Below are positions 49,974 through 58,708 of a stretch of DNA of 64,000 nucleotides, piece by piece. The notes beneath the pieces were generated by a model, which did no database searches, was not told the DNA's origin, and saw only the letters and a program-made list of their open reading frames with translations. The stretch is from Actinomyces procaprae (GTDB lineage: Bacteria > Actinomycetota > Actinomycetes > Actinomycetales > Actinomycetaceae), in NCBI RefSeq assembly GCF_004798665.1, contig NZ_CP039292.1, positions 1,612,001 to 1,676,000 on the forward strand. Direction: 5' to 3'. Made by a program: the position numbers and the translations under genes. How positions within the stretch are numbered: position 1 is the first letter of the stretch; the number at the start of each line of letters is the position of its first letter.

Positions 49974-50456
49974 AGTCTTCTTCCTGTCGGATCGGTTCGC
50001 ACGCCGTGGACGGACGTCCCGGCGCGGGGTCGGCCGCTGCTACGGCTGAGACCCCAGGAGTGCCCGCGCGCAAAATGAGCGTCGCAGGCAGCGGGCAAAC
50101 ATTAGCGCGAGTGCCGACGATCATGCACGCCGACGCCGCCGGGTGTGAGCCGGTCCTCATCCGGCTACGGCCCGGCCAACACCGGCCCGCCCGCGGCGAC
50201 CAGGTCGACGGCGCGTACGCGTATGCGTGCGCCGGTGGGATCCTGGCCCTTCGCGCTGGCGGGCGCGGTCGTTGCAGTAGCGTTAGCCACATACTCAACG
50301 CGTCCTGGCTCTTCGCGCTTGTGGGTGCGGTGCTTAGCGTCGGTGCCGCAACACGGTGGTGGTTTTCAGGTGGACAAGACCGTGTTCGGGACAATGATGG
50401 CGTCCTCGGGCCGCGGGTAGCTCCTCGGGCCGACGCATGAACCGTCGGGCAAAAGC
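49974..50456. other. Intergenic region with a possible gene remnant
   Basis: About 480 bp upstream of rpsD with no intact gene I can support. On the plus strand two similar stretches occur in different frames: SWPFALAGAVVAVALATY (about 50242-50295) and SWLFALVGAVLSVGAATRWW (about 50309-50368). The two DNA stretches are alike (CTGGCCCTTCGCGCT / CTGGCTCTTCGCGCT), so they look like a duplicated membrane-helix segment of a decayed small membrane protein. The rpsD promoter should also lie here. Confidence 0.3.
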
Positions 50457-50829
50457 GGCATTTCCGGTTTGGGGTGCGGGGTTGTTGTGGTGGCCGATCC
50501 GGGGTGTGGGCCGTAGATCCGGTTGTGTGAGTGCTCGGGTGGCGGTGCGCGGTTGGGTGTCTGTGTGCGTGGCCGTTGAGCCTTCCAGTTGGACCGCTGT
50601 TCCCCCGCTGGACCGCCGTAGCCGCCGGTTACAGCGGTCCAACGGGGCGTCGGCGGTCGAACCAGGGCGGCGTGAGACCCACTCGCACCCCTCGACGGGC
50701 ACGCACAGCCCGCTCAAGCCGGAACCCCGTAGCCACCCGATGCGAAAAACCGCCATCCACTAACCAGACCACCACCCACACCGCGAGCACCGCCCCACCA
50801 GCACAAACGACTCACACAACCAGACCTAG

Positions 50830-51836
50830 GGCGTGTTGCGTTAGTCGGGTGGGGTGGTCGGCGTGGTGTGCGGGATGGGGTGAGGCCTTTGGGGTATCAC
50901 GGGTGGTGTGAGAACAAACCGTGACACTGCCAAAGGCCTCGACCGTTGAGTATAGACGCTGCCGCTCGTCATGACCTGACCGATGCTCAGTGGGGGCTGC
51001 TCGAGCCCCTGCTGCCCGCCCCGCCTGTTCGTGGCAGGCCGCGCGTGTATCCGCTGCGGGACATGATCAACGCCGTACGGTGGAGAACCCGGGTCGGTGC
51101 GCCCTGGCGTGACGTACCGGCCCGCTACGGGCCGTGGTGGAGGGCCTGCGCCCTGTACCGGGCCTGGCAGACCGATGGGGTGTGGGAGCGCATCGAGTCC
51201 GCCCTTGTCGCCCAGGCCGACGCCGCCGGCAAGATCGGCTGGCGGGTGTCGGTGGATTCGACCACCTGTCGGGCGCATGTGCATGCCGCTGGGGCGCGCA
51301 AGGACAGTCCCCAGCTGGTGGAGGGGGAGCCCGAGGATCACGCCCTGGGGACCTCTCGGGGTGGCTGGTCGACCAAGGTTCACGCCGCCGTGGACGCCGC
51401 CTGCGGCATGCTGGCCGGGGTGCTGACCGCCGGACAGGTCGCGGACTGCCCGATGATGATCCCCGTCCTAGACAAGATATGTGTCCAGCGTCCTGCCGGT
51501 GGACGGCCCCGCACCAGGCCGCAGATGGTGCTGGCCGACAAGGCCTACTCCTCAAAGGGGAACCGGGACTGGCTGCGCAACCACCACATCAAGGCCACCA
51601 TCCCTATCAAGGCAGACCAGGCCGACAACCGCCGCCGACGCGGCAGCGCCGGGGGCAGACCGCCCGCCTTCGACCCCGTGGCCTACAAGGACCGCAACGC
51701 CGTGGAGCGGTGCTTCGGCCAGCTCAAGCAGAACCGCGCCATGGCCACCAGGTACGACAAGCTCGCCGTCCGCTACCAAGCCACCACCCACATCGCCAGC
51801 ATCGACCACTGGCTCAAACGACTTACATAACACGCC
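50830..51836 (+). mobile_element. IS5-family insertion sequence, complete
   Basis: 1,007 bp. Terminal repeats GGCGTGTTGCGTTAGTCG and, inverse of the right end, GGCGTGTTATGTAAGTCG. Flanked by CTAG on both sides (50826-50829 and 51837-51840), the 4-bp target typical of the family. Carries one transposase gene. It sits within inverted-repeat element copy 4. Sharp ends suggest a recent, possibly still mobile copy. Confidence 0.9.
50946..51830 (+). CDS. IS5-family transposase
   Basis: 294 residues. N-terminal DUF4096-type domain (LTDAQWGLLEPLLPAPP, GRPRVYPLRDMINAVRWRTRVGAPWRDVP) and a DDE domain: first D in VSVDSTTCRAH, second D in VLADKAYSSKGN, catalytic E in NAVERCFGQLKQNRAMATRYDK with the YREK-like spacing. 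The start is unclear: TTG at 50946 is the first plausible start in frame, and no good ribosome site is seen. Length and motifs are complete. Confidence 0.9.
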   Translation: MSIDAAARHDLTDAQWGLLEPLLPAPPVRGRPRVYPLRDMINAVRWRTRVGAPWRDVPARYGPWWRACALYRAWQTDGVWERIESALVAQADAAGKIGWRVSVDSTTCRAHVHAAGARKDSPQLVEGEPEDHALGTSRGGWSTKVHAAVDAACGMLAGVLTAGQVADCPMMIPVLDKICVQRPAGGRPRTRPQMVLADKAYSSKGNRDWLRNHHIKATIPIKADQADNRRRRGSAGGRPPAFDPVAYKDRNAVERCFGQLKQNRAMATRYDKLAVRYQATTHIASIDHWLKRLT

Positions 51837-51889
51837 CTAGCGGGGTGTCCGGATTCAGCGCGAGTAGGCCGAGTAGGCCCGGCCTGAGC

Positions 51890-52108
51890 ATGCCGCACGC
51901 TCAGTTGCAGCACCGTTCTAGAGATTTGGCGAAATCATACGGAAAACACCTCCGGCGACGAACGGGGCGCTCGGCTCCTGCGTGCGCCGACCCCCGCCGC
52001 GCACGCAGGAGCCTACCGGCCTCCTTCGACCCAAAACCAGGAACGCTGGAATACCAGGCAAAACTCACTGTCCGCTCAAAGCTGCAAGATGACTGAGCGT
52101 GCGCCACC
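51890..52108. repeat. Hairpin module, copy 2
   Basis: 219 bp similar to 28881-29098 over its full length (for example CGCACGCTCAGTTG, ATTTGGCGRAATCATRCGG, TTCGACCCAAAACCARGAA). Ends GCCGCACGCTCAG and CTGAGCGTGCGCC. Stem 51973-51989 against 51997-52013. Compared with copy 1, an A-T pair became G-C and a G-U pair became A-T, so pairing is kept. Confidence 0.6.
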
Positions 52109-52236
52109 CCCAGAAGCGCTCACCCGACCAGGCCCCAACCACCCAAAACCCAACGCCAACACCACCCACACCCATCAAACCCCAAGCCGGAAGCACCGCA
52201 AAGGGGTGAACTGCCGGCCCGAGCAGGACCGCCGGG

Positions 52237-53115
52237 CTACTTCGGCTGCCCCCTGTGTGTCGGGGAGGGGCGACGGGAGCGCAGCAGCGTGGACACGATC
52301 ACGTAGACGAGAAAGACGCTGAACAGGACAGAGCCGGTGCGGGGACTGATCATGCCGGCCACCCGGCTGCCCAGCGGCGAGGCCGCCGCCGAGGCGACGC
52401 CAACGACGACTCCCACTCGCAGGTCGGCGACCCCGTGACGCAGGTTGGTGACAGTTCCGGAAAGAGCCGTCGGCAGCATCACCACCAGGGAGGTGCCGCG
52501 TGCCAGGAGGTCGCCGAGGCCAACGGCGAGCTGCGTGCCGGGGACGATCACCGCGCCTCCGCCCACGCCCACGAGCCCGGAAAGTACGCCGGCCACCAGG
52601 CCGACGCCGATCAGTGCGGCCGCGCTCACGGGCGTGAGGGTCAGGCCGGCGTCGCGCACCGGCACCATGACCTGCTGGGAGACGATGACGAGCACCGCGA
52701 AGGTGACGAATGTCCACGGCAGGACGCGTGCCGGAAGGGTACGCAGCAGCCGCACCCCCAGCTGCGCGCCCGCAAGGGACCCGGCGATCAGGAAAGCGGC
52801 CGCTACCAGGGACACCTGCCCCTGCACGCCGTAGGAGACGGCGCCGACGACGGAGGTCGGCACGATCGCCACCAGCGAGGTCGCTGCCGCGTGCCGCTGA
52901 TCCATCCCGGCGAAGGCCATCAGCGCCGGAACGATCACCAGTCCCCCGCCTACGCCGAACAGGCCCGCCAGGAAGCCGGCCCCAACGCCCATCAGGATGA
53001 TCGCCGGCCAGCGGCGCGCCGCCGACGGCTCGGGGGCGGCCTGGGGCGGGTGCCCCGCACCATCGCCTCGGGTGGACCGGGTGCCGGGGACGCGGGAGCG
53101 GGGTGGGGTACTCAC
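52237..53115 (-). CDS. TauE/SafE-family membrane transporter
   Basis: 292 residues, about 8 membrane segments. Two family repeats start with a glycine-rich helix: GVGAGFLAGLFGVGGGLVIVPAL and GVGLVAGVLSGLVGVGGGAVIVPG. The first 35 residues are polar. Relatives export sulfite, sulfoacetate or other small sulfur-containing or organic anions; substrate here is unknown. Ends 41 bp from element copy 4; lies downstream of rarA on the same strand (22-bp gap). Confidence 0.88.
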   Translation of the reverse strand: MSTPPRSRVPGTRSTRGDGAGHPPQAAPEPSAARRWPAIILMGVGAGFLAGLFGVGGGLVIVPALMAFAGMDQRHAAATSLVAIVPTSVVGAVSYGVQGQVSLVAAAFLIAGSLAGAQLGVRLLRTLPARVLPWTFVTFAVLVIVSQQVMVPVRDAGLTLTPVSAAALIGVGLVAGVLSGLVGVGGGAVIVPGTQLAVGLGDLLARGTSLVVMLPTALSGTVTNLRHGVADLRVGVVVGVASAAASPLGSRVAGMISPRTGSVLFSVFLVYVIVSTLLRSRRPSPTHRGQPK

Positions 53116-53137
53116 GCGTCGACCCTATCCCCGGCGC

Positions 53138-54565
53138 TCATCGCGGGGCCGGTCCCCCGGCGTCCGGCTCGTCGCGGTGCGCATGCACGATGCGCTTGAC
53201 CGCCGCCAGGCGTCGTTGGAGCTGCTCCTCGAATCCGTTGGCGGTGGGCCGGTAGTACTCGGCCCCGGAAAGCCCGTCAGGAAGGTACTGCTGGGCGACG
53301 ACGGCGTGAGGGAAGTCATGCGGGTAGCGGTACCCGGCGCCGTGGCCGAGGCGCTCCGCGCCGGCGTAGTGGGCGTCACGCAGGTGGGCGGGAACCTGGC
53401 CGCCGCGACCCGCGCGGACATCCGCCATCGCGGCACCGATGCCGACGGTCACGGCATTGGACTTGGGTGCCGTGGCCACCGCCAGTGCCGCTTGGGCGAG
53501 CACCAGTTGCGCCTCCGGCATGCCGATCAGCGCCACGGCCTGCTGCGCCGCCACCGCGGTCGACAGCACATTCGGATCTGCCAGCCCGACGTCCTCGGCC
53601 GCGTGAATGGTAATGCGGCGGGCTATGTAGCGCGGGTCCTCCCCCGCGGCGAGCATGCGCGCCAGGTAGTGCAACGTGGCGTCGGGATCCGAGCCGCGCA
53701 TGGACTTGATGAATGCACTGATCACGTCGTAGTGCTGGTCGCCCTGGCGGTCGTAGCGCACGGCGGCGACGTCGGCCGCGCGCTCCACGTCGGCGAGCGC
53801 GATCTGCGGCACGTGGCCGCCGGAGTCCTCGCCGGGTGCGGGTGCGGCGGCCAGTACGGCGCCGGCGGCCGCCTCCAGCACGGTCAGGGCCTTGCGGGCG
53901 TCGGAGCCGGCCATGCGCACGATCTGCTCGCGGGCGTCGTCGGCCAGCGCCACCTGGCCGACCAGTCCCCGCGAGTCCGCCAGGGCCCGTTCGATCAGGG
54001 CGCGTACGGCGTCGTCGCCCAGCGGGCGCAGTGTCAGCAGCAGGGAGCGCGACAGCAGCGGAGACACCACGGAGAAGCTGGGGTTCTCGGTGGTGGCCGC
54101 CATGAGGGTGACCCACCGGTTCTCGACGCTCGGCAGCAGGGCGTCCTGCTGGGAGCGGGAGAAGCGGTGCACCTCATCGATGAACAGTACGGTCTCCTCG
54201 CCCGCCGCCAGGCGCCTTCGGGCGTCGGAAACGACCTGACGGATGTCCTTGACGCCGGCGGTGACGGCGGACAACTCCACGAAGCGGCGTCCCGAGCCAC
54301 GGGCCACCAGGTAGGCGAGCGTCGTCTTTCCGGTACCCGGCGGACCCCACAGGACCACACTGGACACCCCGGCACCCGCGGCCCGGGGTGACGCCGGCTC
54401 CACCAGGCGACGCAGCGGTGAGCCGGGGGCGAGCAGATGGTCCTGCCCGAGCACCTCGTCCAGGGTGCGCGGCCGCATCCGCACGGCCAGTGGCGCATGG
54501 GTGTCGGAGGGTAGACCGGCGTCGTCGGTACCTGCGCTCTCAAACAGGTCGGTGCCCTGATTCAT
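53138..54565 (-). CDS. rarA: Replication-associated recombination protein RarA (MgsA)
   Basis: 475 residues, clamp-loader-type AAA+ ATPase acting at stalled forks. N-terminal [16 protein letters not shown], Walker [14 protein letters not shown], Walker [21 protein letters not shown], sensor [18 protein letters not shown], then the C-terminal tetramerisation and MgsA domain ([35 protein letters not shown]). Divergent from the MMPL gene with an 80-bp gap. Confidence 0.95.
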   Translation of the reverse strand: MNQGTDLFESAGTDDAGLPSDTHAPLAVRMRPRTLDEVLGQDHLLAPGSPLRRLVEPASPRAAGAGVSSVVLWGPPGTGKTTLAYLVARGSGRRFVELSAVTAGVKDIRQVVSDARRRLAAGEETVLFIDEVHRFSRSQQDALLPSVENRWVTLMAATTENPSFSVVSPLLSRSLLLTLRPLGDDAVRALIERALADSRGLVGQVALADDAREQIVRMAGSDARKALTVLEAAAGAVLAAAPAPGEDSGGHVPQIALADVERAADVAAVRYDRQGDQHYDVISAFIKSMRGSDPDATLHYLARMLAAGEDPRYIARRITIHAAEDVGLADPNVLSTAVAAQQAVALIGMPEAQLVLAQAALAVATAPKSNAVTVGIGAAMADVRAGRGGQVPAHLRDAHYAGAERLGHGAGYRYPHDFPHAVVAQQYLPDGLSGAEYYRPTANGFEEQLQRRLAAVKRIVHAHRDEPDAGGPAPR

Positions 54566-54645
54566 ACATACGATTCAACACCCGATCGGCCATCCGCCCG
54601 AGCGGCGGGCCGTGTGTGCCCGGCGGGTCTGCCAGACTAGGCCCC

Positions 54646-57000
54646 ATGCTTGCCTGGCTCTCCCGCCGCGTCGTCAAGGACGCCTGGATCATTGTCGGCA
54701 CCTGGGTGGTTATTGCCCTGATGCTCCTGATCGCCTCCGTAACGGGAATGGGTGGCGCCAACCTCTTCGAGCGCGCGGTGGCCGGAGCCCCGTCGATCGG
54801 CGGCACCGAGAGCGCCGAGGGCGAGCAGATCCTGCAGACACTGTCCGGCGACGCCGAGACGGTGACGCTACTGGTCACGGACATCGACATCTCCGAGCCG
54901 GAGACCCAGCAGGCGGTCGCAGACGCCCTGCAGGACGCGCACACGGAGCTGCGTGCGCTGGTGGGCGAGCAGAACGTGATCGATCCCTTCGTGGTGCCCG
55001 GAATGCTTTCCGAGCCGGCCGCCCAGATGCTGGCCTCCGCGGACCTGGACGGATTCATCATGGTCGTGACCGTCGATCCCAACGGCGACACGGTCGCCTC
55101 CCCCGACGACCGCGCCTATGCCCGGGAGGTGGCGCAGCTGGTCGGCAGGGTTGAGGCCAGGCTGGCGCTCGTTCCGGATGAGCTGAGTGGAGTCGAGTCC
55201 TCGGTGCGCGGCATCGTCTCCGACGACACGCTGATGGTTGACGCGGTCAACGATCAGGTACGAGCCGACCTGCTTAAGGGCGAGCTGATCTCCCTGCCGC
55301 TGGCCCTGCTCATCATGGTGCTCGTGTTCGGCGGCTTCCTCGCCGCGGGCATGCCGCTGATAGGCGCCCTGGCATCGATCTGCGGCACTATGGGCGTGCT
55401 GTACGCCTTGAGCTTCGCCATGGATCTGCAGTCCTTCGTGATCAACATCGTGGCAGTCATCAGCCTGGGGCTCTCCATCGACTACGGGCTGCTGATCACG
55501 TCCCGTTACCGGGAGGAGCTGGCGCGCTCCCACGACGCCGAGGGCGACGGCGCCGCTGGGAGGAGGCGGCGGCGCCGCACCGGCCGGAGGGACACCCTCA
55601 TCACCGCCTGCGTGACGACGACGCTGACCACGGCGGGGCGCACCGTCCTGTTCTCCGCGCTGACGGTGGCGGCGTGCATGCTCGGGCTGGCGCTGGTTGG
55701 CACCTCCATCCTGCGCTCAATCGCAGTGGCCTGCCTGGCCTCCTGCCTGATCGCCGCGACCGCCGCGCTGACGCTGGTGCCGGCGGTACTGGTGCTGGCG
55801 GGACGGCGCATGCTGCGCCCCACGCTCCTGCAGCGCATCCCGCTTGTCGGGACCCTGCAGCGCCGCATGGGAGACGTGACCAGCGACAGGGGGCTGTTCC
55901 GCTGGATCGCCCGGCAGGTGCAGCGCATGGCCTGGGTGGTACTCGTGGCCTGCGTGGTGGCCCTGGTGGTGCTGGCATCACCGGCCCGCAACCTGCACCT
56001 GCTTGCCTCGACCACCGAGCTGCTGCCGGCGGACTCCGACCAGCGGACCTACCTGACGGTGCTCGAGAACAACTACTCCGCCGTCACGCAGCAGGACGCC
56101 ACCGTGATCGTCTCCGCCACTGGCGAGAAGGTCACCGACTTCATCAATGCAGACGTGGCGGCCGTCGACGGCGTGGCCGAGGTACTGCGGGTGGCTACCG
56201 CGGGCGACTACACCGTGGTCTACCTGGAGCTGGCGCCGCAGTCCTCATCCCGGGCGGCGGAGGACGCCGTCGCCTCCATCAGGGCGCTCGCGGCGCCGGC
56301 GGACATGTGGGTGACGGGGCAGGCCGCCGGGCAGCTCGACTTCAGGCAGGGAGTTTTCGCCGCCCTGCCGTGGGTCAGCGCCTTCATCGCGCTGGTCACC
56401 CTCGTGCTGCTGTTCCTGATGACCGGTTCCCTGCTGGTCCCGATCAAGGCGCTGGTCATCAACCTGCTGTCCCTGGCGGCCTCTGTGGGCGTGCTCGTCT
56501 GGGTGTTCCAGGAGGGGCACCTGACCGGCCTGCTCGCCTTCACTCCCGTCGGCGGGGTGGAGGCCTACGTGGTGGTGACGGCGGTTGCCGTCGGCTTCGG
56601 CCTGGCCATGGACTACGAAGTGTTCCTGCTGGCGCGCATCAAGGAGTACTGGGACGCCGGGGCTGACAGCGACACCGCAGTGGCCAAGGGGCTGCAGCGC
56701 TCGGGTCGTATCGTCACCTTCGCCGCGCTGATCATGGTGATCGTCTTCCTGGGATTCGTCAGCGGTGAGCTGCTGATCGTCAAGGAGATCGGGGTGGCGC
56801 TGGCGATCGTCGTCGCACTGGACGCCACCCTGGTACGGATGCTGCTCGTACCGGCGGCCATGACGCTGCTGGGACGGTGGAACTGGTGGGCGCCGGAGTC
56901 CCTCAGGCGCATCTACGACCGCTACGGCCTGGAGGCGGCTCCCGCACCGACGCCCCTGCCCTCGGAGCCCGCAGCGGCGAGCGACGACGCCGGCCGGTAA
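54646..57000 (+). CDS. MMPL/RND-type membrane transporter
   Basis: 784 residues from ATG 54646; the open frame extends upstream inside rarA. About 12 membrane segments in two halves, each with a large outside loop after its first helix. Hallmark residues are LSIDYGLLITSRYREEL in half 1 and LAMDYEVFLLARIKEYW in half 2. A basic loop [12 protein letters not shown] separates helices in half 1. Family members export lipids or small hydrophobic compounds using the proton gradient. The stop is 4 bp from the convergent YciO-family gene. Confidence 0.9.
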   Translation: MLAWLSRRVVKDAWIIVGTWVVIALMLLIASVTGMGGANLFERAVAGAPSIGGTESAEGEQILQTLSGDAETVTLLVTDIDISEPETQQAVADALQDAHTELRALVGEQNVIDPFVVPGMLSEPAAQMLASADLDGFIMVVTVDPNGDTVASPDDRAYAREVAQLVGRVEARLALVPDELSGVESSVRGIVSDDTLMVDAVNDQVRADLLKGELISLPLALLIMVLVFGGFLAAGMPLIGALASICGTMGVLYALSFAMDLQSFVINIVAVISLGLSIDYGLLITSRYREELARSHDAEGDGAAGRRRRRRTGRRDTLITACVTTTLTTAGRTVLFSALTVAACMLGLALVGTSILRSIAVACLASCLIAATAALTLVPAVLVLAGRRMLRPTLLQRIPLVGTLQRRMGDVTSDRGLFRWIARQVQRMAWVVLVACVVALVVLASPARNLHLLASTTELLPADSDQRTYLTVLENNYSAVTQQDATVIVSATGEKVTDFINADVAAVDGVAEVLRVATAGDYTVVYLELAPQSSSRAAEDAVASIRALAAPADMWVTGQAAGQLDFRQGVFAALPWVSAFIALVTLVLLFLMTGSLLVPIKALVINLLSLAASVGVLVWVFQEGHLTGLLAFTPVGGVEAYVVVTAVAVGFGLAMDYEVFLLARIKEYWDAGADSDTAVAKGLQRSGRIVTFAALIMVIVFLGFVSGELLIVKEIGVALAIVVALDATLVRMLLVPAAMTLLGRWNWWAPESLRRIYDRYGLEAAPAPTPLPSEPAAASDDAGR

Positions 57001-57004
57001 CCAC

Positions 57005-57622
57005 CTACAGCAGGCTTATGTCGCCCGCGCCCTCACGGGCCACCTGCACGCTGTCCTCGGTCAGGTCGATGACCGTCGTCGGTTCGGTGGAGGTCACCGG
57101 CCCCTCAACGACCACATCGATCAGGTGTCCGAGTTCCTCCTCGATCTCCCAGCCGTTGGACTCGGGCGCCGTCCGACCTGGGCGGATCAGAGTAGAGGAC
57201 AGGATGGGCGCGCCGAACTCCTTCACCAGCGCCTGAGCGATCGCATGGTCTGGGATCCGCACCCCCAGCGTGTGCTTCTTGGGGTTGAGGGTCATCCGCG
57301 GCACTTCCTTGGTGCCCTTGAGAATAAAGGTCCAGGGACCGGGGGTGAGGCGCTTGATCAACCGGAAGGCGTTGTTGCCGACGATCGCCAGCGGCCCCGC
57401 CTGGGCGAAGTCGGCGCAGACGAAGGTGAAGTTGTGCTTGGAGTCCAGTTGCCGGATGGTGCGGATGCGTTCCAAGCCCGCCTTGTTGCCGGGCGCGCAG
57501 GCGAGCGCGTAACCGGAGTCCGTGGGATAGGCGATGAGCTCACCGTCCCGGAGCCTGTCTACGACCTTGGTGACCAGTCGTGCCTGCGGGTTGACGGGGT
57601 GCAGCTCAATGTAGCGGGACAT
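57005..57622 (-). CDS. YciO/YrdC/Sua5-family protein
   Basis: 205 residues from ATG 57622. Sua5-YciO-YrdC fold: DRLRDGELIAYPTDSGYALAC, the KxR-type RTIRQLDSKHNFTFVC, LTPGPWTFILKGT, and TLGVRIPDHAIAQALVKEFGAPILSSTL. The SKHNFTFVC form resembles YciO more than the threonylcarbamoyl-AMP synthase TsaC, so a full role in t6A synthesis is uncertain. Confidence 0.88.
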   Translation of the reverse strand: MSRYIELHPVNPQARLVTKVVDRLRDGELIAYPTDSGYALACAPGNKAGLERIRTIRQLDSKHNFTFVCADFAQAGPLAIVGNNAFRLIKRLTPGPWTFILKGTKEVPRMTLNPKKHTLGVRIPDHAIAQALVKEFGAPILSSTLIRPGRTAPESNGWEIEEELGHLIDVVVEGPVTSTEPTTVIDLTEDSVQVAREGAGDISLL

Positions 57623-57694
57623 GACCCACATTGTTGCACCGATCACCCCGCATTGTCGTGTGCCACTCTGTGGGGTGGGCCGCGGCAGACGCAC

Positions 57695-58603
57695 TCAGTG
57701 GCGGCGGTAGGCGCTGGGGGTGGTGCCGGTCTCCTCCCGGAACCGCCGGTTGAAGTTCGACAGGTTGGTGTAGCCGCTCAGTGCGCATACCCGGGCCACC
57801 GGCAGGTCGGTGGTGCGCAGGAGGTGGCAGGCCCGCGCTATGCGACGCCGCCGCACCAGTTCGGAGAAGGTGATCCCGGCGGTGGCGTGGAAGAACCGGG
57901 AAAAGGCCGAGGGGCTGAGTGCCACCAGTTCTGCGGCCCGGGTCATGGAGACGTCCTCAGCCAGATGGGACTCCACATAGTCCAGGACGGCGTTGATTCG
58001 GGCGGCGGTGGAGTCGTCGAGGCTGGGCACGTAGCCGGCGCTCGCGATCGGGTGCGCCTCCGCGGCGGGGGCGGTGAGGAAGACGCGGGCCAGTTCCAGC
58101 AACGCCGCCAGCCGCCCCAGCGGGTCCTGACCGCCCATGTTCTCCAGAATCGCGGCCGCCCGCTCACGGCTGTCCCCCGACAGCATGATGCCCCGGCGGG
58201 CGCGGTCGACCAGCGTGCCCATGACCGCCAGCTCGGGCAGCTGCCCGGAAGCCGCCGCGAAGCGCGCGGGCAGCACCTGGCACAGTACGTCGCGGTCGGG
58301 CAGGCGTTCGCCGGGGCCGAGGTCTGAGAGCCAGTTGTGCGGCAGGTGCGGCCCCATCAGAGTGACCTGTCCGGCGTCGAAGTCGATGGTGCGGTCGCCC
58401 GCGAGCATCTGCCCGGAGCCGGAGCGGATCAGGTGGAACTCGATCTCGGGGTGGTGGTGCCAGCGGGCGAGCGGGTCGGGGTAACCGTGCGTCCACCAGC
58501 GCACCGAGGTGCCGACGTCGGGAACGATGACCTCCAGGTCGCCGACGTCAGCCTTCGCCACCGGCGCGGATTCGACGCCCGGGGTGAGGGGGCGTGGGGG
58601 CAT
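57695..58603 (-). CDS. AraC-family transcriptional regulator
   Basis: About 302 residues from ATG 58603; a longer frame to GTG 58693 exists and the start is not settled. An N-terminal cupin sensor (YPDPLARWHHHPEIEFHLIRSGSGQML) and a C-terminal double helix-turn-helix (YVESHLAEDVSMTRAAELVALSPSAFSRFF, then VARVCALSGYTNLSNFNRRFREETGTTPSAYRRH) are clear. Follows the dehydrogenase closely on the same strand, so it is part of the polyol operon and probably controls it in response to the sugar alcohol or its product. Confidence 0.85.
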   Translation of the reverse strand: MPPRPLTPGVESAPVAKADVGDLEVIVPDVGTSVRWWTHGYPDPLARWHHHPEIEFHLIRSGSGQMLAGDRTIDFDAGQVTLMGPHLPHNWLSDLGPGERLPDRDVLCQVLPARFAAASGQLPELAVMGTLVDRARRGIMLSGDSRERAAAILENMGGQDPLGRLAALLELARVFLTAPAAEAHPIASAGYVPSLDDSTAARINAVLDYVESHLAEDVSMTRAAELVALSPSAFSRFFHATAGITFSELVRRRRIARACHLLRTTDLPVARVCALSGYTNLSNFNRRFREETGTTPSAYRRH

Positions 58604-58708
58604 GCCGGGGCGGACCGGTGGACAGGACACGCGCTCATTGTGCGTGCCCTGCCCACCGGCCCGTCGCCGGTTGCGGTGGCTGGCCCTTTGCACGGCTGCG
58701 GCCCCGGG

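Larger units (their letters stand above)
50457..52196. repeat. Inverted-repeat element, copy 4, split by an IS
   Basis: Left end GGCATTTCCGGTTTGGGG at 50457; right end CCCCAAGCCGGAAGCAC to 52196. Without the 1,007-bp insertion and its 4-bp duplication it would be about 729 bp, near the other copies. The left arm shares GGTGGCCGATCC...GGGCCG with copy 1, and the right arm shares CACCCGACC...CCAACCACCC and CCCAACGCCAAC with copy 1. The interior has a 13-bp perfect inverted repeat GTTGGACCGCTGT / ACAGCGGTCCAAC (about 50588-50643) and the second hairpin module. No gene is seen in 50457-50829 or 51841-52236. Confidence 0.5.

Noticed and set aside
49974..50394. Minus-strand continuation upstream of rpsD as a coding gene
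   Set aside because: Composition is shadow-like and there is no family likeness; the region likely holds the rpsD promoter and a decayed gene.
50701..50728. Second right end of element copy 4 (GCTCAAGCCGGAACC)
   Set aside because: It resembles the end only in CAAGCCGGAA and would give a 270-bp element; the end at 52196 fits better with homology to copy 1.
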